From NCBI GenBank assembly GCA_900548795.1, contig URLT01000062.1:1-11406 (forward strand): DNA of 11,406 nt. The letters run 5' to 3'. The notes under the pieces were generated by a model. That model did no database searches. It was not told the DNA's origin and saw only the letters and a list, made by a program, of their open reading frames with translations. A program made the translations under genes and the position numbers. The first letter of the stretch is position 1. Each line of letters opens with the position of its first letter. This document shows positions 5,567-11,406 of the stretch, piece by piece. The stretch is from an uncultured Eubacteriales bacterium (GTDB lineage Bacteria; Bacillota; Clostridia; Oscillospirales; Oscillospiraceae).

Positions 5567-6481
5567 ATGAAAACGATCGACGCACTGAAAACGACCCTCT
5601 ACAACGCGCTGCCGCGTTGGATCTTCCGCGAGGAGGAGCCGCTGGCGCGGCATACCTCGTTCCGCATCGGCGGCGCGGCGGAGCTGATGGCCTTCCCGAC
5701 CGGCGCGGACGACCTGCAAACGCTGCTGCGGCTGTCGCACGCGGCGGGCGTCACGCCGAGGCTGCTCGGCGCGGGGACGAACGTGCTTGCGCCGGACGCC
5801 GGTCTGCGCGGGCTGACGATCTGCCTGCGCGACTGTCTGATCGGGCTGGAGCTGCTCGACGAGACGCACATTTCCGCCATGGCCGGCGTTTCGCTGGCGA
5901 AAACGGCGCTCTTTGCCGCAGCCGACGGCCTGAGCGGCATGGAGACGCTGCACGGCATCCCCGGCACGGTCGGCGGCGCGGTCTTCATGAACGCGGGCGC
6001 CTACGGCGGCGAGATGAAGGACGTGGTCGAGTCGGTCGACTTCCTGCACCCGGACGGGCGGCTCGAGCGCTTTGAGGCGGAGGGCTGCGCCTTCGGCTAC
6101 CGCACGAGCGTGTTCCAGAGTCTGCCCGGCGCGATCGTGCGGGCGGTTTTCCGTCTGCGCCCGGGCGAGCCGGACGCGATCCGCGCGAAAATTTCCGAGC
6201 TGGCCGAACGGCGCCGCGCCTCCCAGCCGCTTTCGCTGCCCTCCGCGGGCAGCACCTTCCGCCGCCCGCAGACCGGCTATGCCGCCGCGCTCATCGAGCA
6301 GACCGGCCTCAAGGGGCTGACGGTCGGCGGGGCGTCGGTCTCGGAAAAGCACGCCGGGTTCATCGTGAACAACGGCGGCGCGACGGCGCAGGATGTGCTG
6401 ACGCTCATCCGTGAGATTCAAAAAAAGGTGCTTGACGCGACCGGCGTCCTTCTGGAGCCGGAGGTGCGTCTGTGGGAATAA
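5567..6481 (+). CDS. murB: UDP-N-acetylmuramate dehydrogenase MurB
   Basis: A 304-residue FAD enzyme that reduces UDP-GlcNAc-enolpyruvate to UDP-MurNAc with NADPH, the second committed step of peptidoglycan precursor synthesis in the cytoplasm. Visible landmarks are HTSFRIGG (29-36), the FAD-binding GAGTNVLAPD (68-77), GIPGTVGGAVFMNAGAYGGE (130-149), GYRTS with Arg179 (177-181), the catalytic-serine loop SAGSTFRRP with Ser229 (226-234), and the C-terminal LEPEV with Glu299 (296-300). Arg179, Ser229 and Glu299 correspond to the E. coli catalytic trio. Length and C-terminus fit the Gram-positive (type II) form. The start at 5567 is chosen because AGGAGG (5556-5561) lies five bases upstream and the family N-terminus begins here; the frame is open further upstream only across repeats. 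First gene of a four-gene unit: the next start codon abuts its stop. Confidence 0.97.
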   Translation: MKTIDALKTTLYNALPRWIFREEEPLARHTSFRIGGAAELMAFPTGADDLQTLLRLSHAAGVTPRLLGAGTNVLAPDAGLRGLTICLRDCLIGLELLDETHISAMAGVSLAKTALFAAADGLSGMETLHGIPGTVGGAVFMNAGAYGGEMKDVVESVDFLHPDGRLERFEAEGCAFGYRTSVFQSLPGAIVRAVFRLRPGEPDAIRAKISELAERRRASQPLSLPSAGSTFRRPQTGYAAALIEQTGLKGLTVGGASVSEKHAGFIVNNGGATAQDVLTLIREIQKKVLDATGVLLEPEVRLWE

Positions 6482-6850
6482 ATGAATGTAACATTGCTTT
6501 CATTCGGGCATAAATACGGGATGCCCGAGGCCGACGTCGTCTTCGACGCGCGTTGTCTCGAAAATCCCTACTGGGTGCCGGAGCTGCGGCCGCTGAGCGG
6601 GCTGGACGCGCCGGTGCGCGAATTTGTCTTTTCGCATCCGGAGAGCCGCGCGCTGCTGCGTCAGGCGACGGATTTTTTGCGCTGCGAGCTGCGTCTGGCG
6701 GCGCAGCACGGCGCGCGGGAGCTGACGGTCGCCGTCGGCTGCACCGGCGGGCGGCATCGCTCCGTCGCCGTGACCGAGGCGCTGGCTGAGGCGCTCGGAG
6801 ACACGGGCTGCGCGCTCGTCGTGCGGCACCGGGATATTTTGCGGGGGTGA
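6482..6850 (+). CDS. Stand-alone RapZ/YvcJ C-terminal domain protein
   Basis: The 122 residues align with only the C-terminal domain of RapZ/YvcJ: SFGHKYGMPEADVVFDARCL (7-26), NPYWVPELRPLSGLD (28-42) and the highly conserved VGCTGGRHRSV (85-95) ending in VVRHRDIL (113-120). The usual N-terminal ~160-residue P-loop kinase domain (Walker A GxSGxGKS) is absent, and no remnant exists because the gene starts directly after the murB stop (TAA then ATG). From memory, E. coli RapZ uses this domain to bind the sRNA GlmZ and glucosamine-6-phosphate; Thr88, Gly89 and Arg93 here match the pocket residues Thr248, Gly249 and Arg253, while E. coli His190 is Tyr30. The protein therefore looks like an intact single-domain ligand or RNA binder rather than a decayed gene. 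It occupies the normal rapZ slot between murB and whiA. Function is inferred, possibly amino-sugar sensing linked to MurB. Confidence 0.85.
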   Translation: MNVTLLSFGHKYGMPEADVVFDARCLENPYWVPELRPLSGLDAPVREFVFSHPESRALLRQATDFLRCELRLAAQHGARELTVAVGCTGGRHRSVAVTEALAEALGDTGCALVVRHRDILRG

Positions 6851-6855
6851 GAACC

Positions 6856-7755
6856 ATGTCCTTTGCCGGAGAAGTGAAAAAAGAGCTTTGCAGACCCGAG
6901 ATCAACCGGAGCTGCTGCGCCATGGCCGAGCTGATGGGCACGCTGCTCTACGCCAACACCTTCACGGCCGACTGCATCCGCATCGTGACCGAGAGCGCCG
7001 AGTTCGCGCGGCGTCTGCCCTATCTGCTGCGCAAGGCCGCCGCGACAAAATTCGACGCCCTGCCCGAGGCGGGCGTGGCCGGGAAGCTGACGCTCTGCGT
7101 GACCGATCCGGCAAAGATCGCGCATATTTTCGCGCGCTGCGGCTTCTCGGCCGAGACGAGCGTCAGCCTGCATGTGAATCTGGGGCTGCTCGAGAGCGAC
7201 TGCTGCCGCCGCGCCTTCCTGCGCGGGGTCTTTCTGGCGGGCGGCTCCGTGACCGACCCGGAGAAACGCTATCATCTGGAGCTTTCCACCACGCACCTCA
7301 AGGTCAGCCGCGAGACGGAGCTTCTGCTCGACGAGCTGGGGCTCAAGCCCAAGGCCACCGAGCGCAAGGGCAGCAGCGTGCTCTATTTCAAGCAGAGCGA
7401 GGCCATTGAGGAGCTTCTGACGCTGATCGGCGCGCCGATCAGCGCGATGGCGGTCATGTCGGCCAAGATCGAGAAGGATTGGCGCAACGACGCCAACCGC
7501 AAGACGAACTGCGACGCGGCCAATGTCGACAAGGCCGTCGCCGCCGCGCAGGAGCAGCTTGCCGCCCTGCGCCGCCTCGAGGAGCGCGGCCTGCTCGAGA
7601 CGCTGCCGGAGAAGCTGCGCCGCACGGCCGAGCTGCGCCGCGCGCATCCGGAGGTCACGCTTCAGGAGCTTGCCGAGCTGCACGAGCCGCCGCTGACCAA
7701 GTCGGCCGTTAACCACCGCCTGCGCAAGCTGCTTGCGCTGGGAAACGAAGCATAA
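6856..7755 (+). CDS. whiA: WhiA, DNA-binding sporulation/cell-division regulator
   Basis: A 299-residue protein with the WhiA layout: N-terminal segment MSFAGEVKKELC, a LAGLIDADG-endonuclease-like core including RRAFLRGVFLAGGSVTDP (118-135) and the HLELSTTH strand (140-147), a linker with DANRKTNCDAANVDKAV (212-228), and a C-terminal helix-turn-helix with LQELAELHEPPLTKSAVNHR (269-288). WhiA binds DNA and influences cell division, chromosome segregation and, in actinobacteria, sporulation; the endonuclease-like fold has no nuclease activity in characterised members. The ATG at 6856 is preferred over an in-frame GTG at 6847 because GGGGGTGA (6843-6850) gives a good ribosome binding site for it and the family begins with MSF. 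It starts five bases after the RapZ-domain gene; yvcK, usually between these genes in Firmicutes, is missing. Confidence 0.96.
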   Translation: MSFAGEVKKELCRPEINRSCCAMAELMGTLLYANTFTADCIRIVTESAEFARRLPYLLRKAAATKFDALPEAGVAGKLTLCVTDPAKIAHIFARCGFSAETSVSLHVNLGLLESDCCRRAFLRGVFLAGGSVTDPEKRYHLELSTTHLKVSRETELLLDELGLKPKATERKGSSVLYFKQSEAIEELLTLIGAPISAMAVMSAKIEKDWRNDANRKTNCDAANVDKAVAAAQEQLAALRRLEERGLLETLPEKLRRTAELRRAHPEVTLQELAELHEPPLTKSAVNHRLRKLLALGNEA

Positions 7756-7779
7756 GCCCGCCGAAAGGAGAGAGCACGC

Positions 7780-10700
7780 ATGGCCTTTGCCCATCTGCAC
7801 GTCCACACCGAATACAGCCTGCTTGACGGCGCCTGCCGCATCGGGAAGCTCGTCGAGCGCGCCAAGGCGCTCGGGCAGACGGCCGTCGCCATCACCGACC
7901 ACGGCGTGATGTACGGCGTGATCGATTTTTACCGCGCCTGCAAGGCCGCCGGGGTGCATCCCGTGATCGGCTGCGAGGTCTATGTCGCCCCGCGCGGAAT
8001 GCACGATCGCCTCCACAGCATGGACAGCGAGGCGCGCCACCTTGTGCTGCTGTGCGAGAACGAAACAGGCTACCAAAACCTGAGCTATCTCGTCTCCAAG
8101 GCGTTTTTGGACGGCTTTTATATCAAGCCCCGCGTCGATCTGGCGCTGCTGCGCGAGCATTCCGAGGGGCTGATCGCCCTGTCGGCCTGTCTGGCCGGGG
8201 CGATCCCGCGCTGCCTGCGCGCGCGGGACTACGACGGCGCGCGCGCCATGGCGCTGGAGCTGGCCGATATTTTCGGCCCCGAGCATTTTTATCTGGAGCT
8301 TCAGGATCACGGCCTGCCGGAGCAGCAGGAGGTCAACCGCGGCCTGCTGCGCCTGTCCGAGGAGACGGGGCTTCCGCTGGTCGCGACGAACGACGCGCAC
8401 TATCTCACGCGCGAGGACAGCCGCATTCAGGATGTGCTGATGTGCATCCAGACGGGCAAGACCGTCGACGATCCGAACCGGCTGCGCTTCGAAACGCAGG
8501 AATTTTATATCAAGAGCGAGGAGGAGATGCGCCGTCTCTTCCCCAACCAGCCCGAGGCGCTGGAAAACACACAGAAGATCGCCGACCGCTGTCAGGTCGA
8601 GTTTGAGTTCAACCACTATCACCTGCCGGAGTACAAGACCCCGGACGGCTCGGATTCGCTGAGCTATTTCCGCCGGCTCTGCGAGGAGGGCTTCCGCGAG
8701 CGCTACCCCGACGCGCCGCCGGAGTACCGCCGCCGTCTGGACTACGAGATGAGCGTCGTCGAGAAGATGGGCTACGTCGATTATTATCTGATCGTGGCGG
8801 ACTTCATCCTCTGGGCGAAGCGCACCGGCATCCCCGTCGGGCCGGGCAGAGGCTCGGGCGCCGGCTCCATCGCGGCCTACTGTATGCACATCACCGAGAT
8901 GGATCCGATGAAATACAGCCTGATCTTCGAGCGCTTCCTGAACCCGGAGCGCGTCAGTATGCCCGATTTCGACACGGATTTCTGTCAGGCGCGGCGCGGC
9001 GAGGTCATTGACTACGTCATGGAAAAATACGGCAAGGATCACGTCGCGCAGATCGTCACCTTCGGCACGATGGCCGCGCGCGCGGCGATCCGGGACGTCG
9101 GCCGCGTGCTCGACTTCTCCTATGCCGAAACGGACGCCGTGGCCAAGCTCATCCCCACCACGCTGCACATGACGCTCGACGAGGCGCTGCGCGTCTCGCC
9201 GCAGCTCAAGGAGCAGTATGACGCCGACGAGCGCGTGAAAAAGCTCGTCGACACGGCGCGCGCGCTCGAGGGAATGCCGCGCAACACCTCCACCCACGCC
9301 GCCGGCGTGGTCATCACGAAGCGCCCCGTGTCGGACTATGTCCCCTTAGCGCGCAACGACGACACCGTCGTGACCCAGTTCACCATGACCACGATCGAGG
9401 AGCTGGGTCTGCTCAAGATGGACTTTTTGGGTCTGCGCAACCTCACGATCATCGAGGAGGCCGTGCAGCAGATCCGCAAGCACGAGCCGGAGTTCGACCT
9501 GCAGACCGTGCGCGAGGACGACCCGGCGAGCTTTCAAATGCTCTCCGAGGGGCGGACGGCCGGCGTCTTCCAGCTTGAGTCGGCGGGCATCACGGGCGTG
9601 TGCGTGAACATGCGCCCGCAGTCGATCGAGGATCTGACGGCCATCGTCGCGCTCTACCGCCCCGGCCCGATGGACTCCATCCCGCGCTTCATCGAGAGCA
9701 AGCACCACCCCGAGAAGATCACCTATCTCTGCCCCCAGCTCGAGCCGATCCTCTCCGTGACCTACGGCTGCATCGTCTATCAGGAGCAGGTCATCGAGAT
9801 CTTCCGCAAGCTCGGCGGCTACAGCCTCGGGCAGGCGGATAATATGCGCCGCGCCATTTCCAAAAAGAAGGAAAAGGTCATTCTTGCAGAGCAGCAGGCG
9901 TTCGTCTATGGCGACGCGGAGCGCGGCATCCCCGGCGCGGTCGCCAACGGCGTCAGCGAGGCCGCCGCGCAGGCGATCTACAAGGACATTCTGGATTTTG
10001 CGAACTATGCCTTCAACAAGGCGCACGCCGTCTGCTATGCAAAGATCACCTATGAGACGGCCTATCTGAAATGCCACTATCCCAAGGAATACATGGCCGC
10101 GCTGCTGACGAGCGTGCTCGACAACACGACCAAGGCCGTCGGCTACATCGCCGAGTGCCGCGAGATGGGCATCGCCCTGCTGCACCCGGACGTCAACGCC
10201 TCGGAGGACAAGTTCACGGTCGAGCCGGAGGGCATCCGCTTCGGCCTCGGCGCGGTGAAGAACATCGGGCGCGGCCTGCTGCGGCAGATGGTCGCCGAGC
10301 GCGAGAAAAACGGCCCGTTCAAGTCCTTGGAGGACTTGGCCGAGCGCATGAGCGAGGCCGACCTCAACAAGCGCGCCGTGGAAAACCTCATCAAATGCGG
10401 CGCAATGGACAGCCTCGGCCGCAACCGCGCCCAGCATCTGGCGATCTACGCCCGCGTGCTCGACTCCGTGGCCGAGAGCCGCAAGCGCAACCTTGCCGGC
10501 CAAATGGGGCTCTTCGACCTTCTGGGCGAGGAGAAGGAGGAGCAGGTGCGCTTCCGCGTGCCGCCCATGCCCGAGCTGGACAAGCAGGAGCGGATGCAGA
10601 TGGAGAAGGAGACGATCGGCCTGTATCTCTCCGGCCACCCGATGGACGAATACCGCAAGCAGCTCCGCGGCACGCGGGTCGTGCCGATCGGCAGTGTGCT

Positions 10701-11235
10701 GGCGTCCTTTGAGCAGGGCGACGGGCGCTTCCGCGATGAGCAGGTCGTGCAGCTTGCGGGCATCATCGAGCAGATCAAGATGAAGACCACGCGCAGCAAC
10801 TCCGTCATGGCCTATGTCACGCTGGAGGACGACACGGCCGACATCGAGCTGCTCCTGTTCTCGAACGTCATCGGCCGCAGCAGCGAGCTGCTGAAGGAGA
10901 ACGTGCCGGTCGTGGCCGAGGGGCGGCTGTCCGTGCGCGACGAGAAGGCGCCGCAGATGGTCGTTAACCGTCTGCTCCCGCTGGCGCAGGCTGCGGGGCG
11001 CAGGACGGACGGCGACGCGCAGCGCGCGCAGCGGCTCTATCTCAAGCTCCCCTGCGAGGGCGGCGAGGCCGACCGCAAGACCCGCGCGATCTTGACCATG
11101 TTCCCCGGCGAGCAGCAGGCGGTGCTCTACTACGCCGACAGCGGCCGCCGCCGCGGCACGGTCTGCGCCCCGCGCGAGGACATGCTCGGCGAGCTGAGGC
11201 GCCTGCTCGGAAATGACGCCGTTGTGTTAAAATAG
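7780..11235 (+). CDS. dnaE: DNA polymerase III alpha subunit (DnaE type)
   Basis: The 1151-residue replicative polymerase has, in order, an N-terminal PHP domain (1-~280), a palm with the catalytic acids in MPDFDTDFC (Asp396, Asp398) and KMDFLGLRN (Asp548), the nucleotide-binding GPGRGSGAGSIAAY (354-367), fingers with YRPGPMDSIPRF and YGCIVYQEQV, a helix-hairpin-helix region, and a C-terminal OB fold (VQLAGIIEQIKMKT...MVVNRLLPL, ~990-1070). PHP metal-ligand positions look intact: His7, His9, Asp16, His41, Glu66, His87, Cys137, Asp205 and His207, unlike the degenerate E. coli domain, so metal binding and possibly proofreading are plausible (inference). Length is that of E. coli-type DnaE1, not of PolC, which is expected elsewhere in a Clostridial genome. 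AAAGGAG (7764-7770) supports the start; it follows whiA by 24 bases. A MITE sits six bases after the stop. Confidence 0.97.
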   Translation: MAFAHLHVHTEYSLLDGACRIGKLVERAKALGQTAVAITDHGVMYGVIDFYRACKAAGVHPVIGCEVYVAPRGMHDRLHSMDSEARHLVLLCENETGYQNLSYLVSKAFLDGFYIKPRVDLALLREHSEGLIALSACLAGAIPRCLRARDYDGARAMALELADIFGPEHFYLELQDHGLPEQQEVNRGLLRLSEETGLPLVATNDAHYLTREDSRIQDVLMCIQTGKTVDDPNRLRFETQEFYIKSEEEMRRLFPNQPEALENTQKIADRCQVEFEFNHYHLPEYKTPDGSDSLSYFRRLCEEGFRERYPDAPPEYRRRLDYEMSVVEKMGYVDYYLIVADFILWAKRTGIPVGPGRGSGAGSIAAYCMHITEMDPMKYSLIFERFLNPERVSMPDFDTDFCQARRGEVIDYVMEKYGKDHVAQIVTFGTMAARAAIRDVGRVLDFSYAETDAVAKLIPTTLHMTLDEALRVSPQLKEQYDADERVKKLVDTARALEGMPRNTSTHAAGVVITKRPVSDYVPLARNDDTVVTQFTMTTIEELGLLKMDFLGLRNLTIIEEAVQQIRKHEPEFDLQTVREDDPASFQMLSEGRTAGVFQLESAGITGVCVNMRPQSIEDLTAIVALYRPGPMDSIPRFIESKHHPEKITYLCPQLEPILSVTYGCIVYQEQVIEIFRKLGGYSLGQADNMRRAISKKKEKVILAEQQAFVYGDAERGIPGAVANGVSEAAAQAIYKDILDFANYAFNKAHAVCYAKITYETAYLKCHYPKEYMAALLTSVLDNTTKAVGYIAECREMGIALLHPDVNASEDKFTVEPEGIRFGLGAVKNIGRGLLRQMVAEREKNGPFKSLEDLAERMSEADLNKRAVENLIKCGAMDSLGRNRAQHLAIYARVLDSVAESRKRNLAGQMGLFDLLGEEKEEQVRFRVPPMPELDKQERMQMEKETIGLYLSGHPMDEYRKQLRGTRVVPIGSVLASFEQGDGRFRDEQVVQLAGIIEQIKMKTTRSNSVMAYVTLEDDTADIELLLFSNVIGRSSELLKENVPVVAEGRLSVRDEKAPQMVVNRLLPLAQAAGRRTDGDAQRAQRLYLKLPCEGGEADRKTRAILTMFPGEQQAVLYYADSGRRRGTVCAPREDMLGELRRLLGNDAVVLK

Positions 11236-11241
11236 TGTTAA

Positions 11242-11401
11242 GGAACCTCTGAATCAATCGGCAGCGGCGCTCAGCGGGTCTTTTGCCCCAACTTGTCGGT
11301 TTGAAAATCTTGAAATACACAAAGTATTCCTGCGATTTCCAAACCTCAATTTGGAAACAAAATCCCTCGCTGACCGCTCTTGCGATTGAATCAGAGCTTC
11401 C
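11242..11401 (+). mobile_element. MITE-like element, copy B, directly after dnaE
   Basis: A 160-bp element in inverted orientation to the one at 1045-1203, with about eight substitutions and one single-base indel between them. The terminal repeats are GGAACCTCTGA and TCAGAGCTTCC (one mismatch), flanked by a TTAA duplication (11238-11241 and 11402-11405) that differs from the CAAG flanking copy A. It encodes nothing and folds as a long imperfect hairpin, so it may also act as the 3' end of the dnaE transcript; no separate terminator for dnaE is visible. The window ends one base after the duplication, as expected if the assembly broke at a multicopy repeat. Confidence 0.88.
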
Positions 11402-11406
11402 TTAAA

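Noticed and set aside
6847..6855. GTG start for whiA
   Set aside because: It overlaps the ribosome binding site itself; the ATG at 6856 is better placed and fits the family N-terminus.
6661..9297. 878-codon minus-strand open frame opposite whiA and dnaE
   Set aside because: Shadow of codon bias in the real genes; it spans several gene boundaries and has no family motif. The same applies to 9346-10638, 5264-6421 and 1592-2404.

Overview
The window looks like a complete small contig from a GC-rich, Gram-positive gut-type Clostridia (probably Oscillospiraceae or a relative). This placement is inferred from the murB - RapZ-domain - whiA - dnaE gene order, the Firmicute-type FeoA/FeoB/Cys-rich protein set, strong AGGAGG-type ribosome binding sites and sigma-A-like promoters. 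No taxonomic marker is present. Both ends are low-complexity or repeat sequence: a 20-base G run plus a 40-bp tandem repeat on the left, and a complete mobile repeat on the right.

Layout. Bases 1-120 are a homopolymer and tandem repeat. An AT-rich leader with 21-bp direct repeats and a promoter precedes a TetR-type regulator (255-965, +) that ends in a bidirectional terminator. Convergent to it is a two-gene minus-strand operon, an ECF-type S component followed by ruvX (2407-1189). A 159-bp MITE-like element is inserted in the last codons of ruvX. Divergent sigma-A promoters (2439-2505) separate this operon from feoA-feoB and a 48-residue Cys-rich membrane protein (2550-4946, +), an iron(II) uptake unit. 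A gene-free stretch (4947-5566) holds two identical terminator hairpins flanking a nested inverted-repeat element. A promoter then drives murB, a free-standing RapZ C-terminal domain, whiA and dnaE (5567-11235, +), which are tightly spaced and link cell-wall precursor synthesis, division control and replication. A second copy of the MITE lies 6 bp after the dnaE stop and ends the window.

Most notable: (1) two ~160-bp MITE copies, about 95% identical, each with its own 4-bp target-site duplication (CAAG and TTAA). One of them rewrote the ruvX C-terminus, and the ancestral end can be read directly from the flanks. (2) The rapZ position holds only the C-terminal domain, with no P-loop kinase domain, and yvcK is absent from the cluster. 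(3) A 29-bp terminator duplication brackets a compound palindromic repeat between feo and murB. Apart from the RapZ variant and the repeats, the genes are ordinary housekeeping genes; I found no defence system or biosynthetic cluster.
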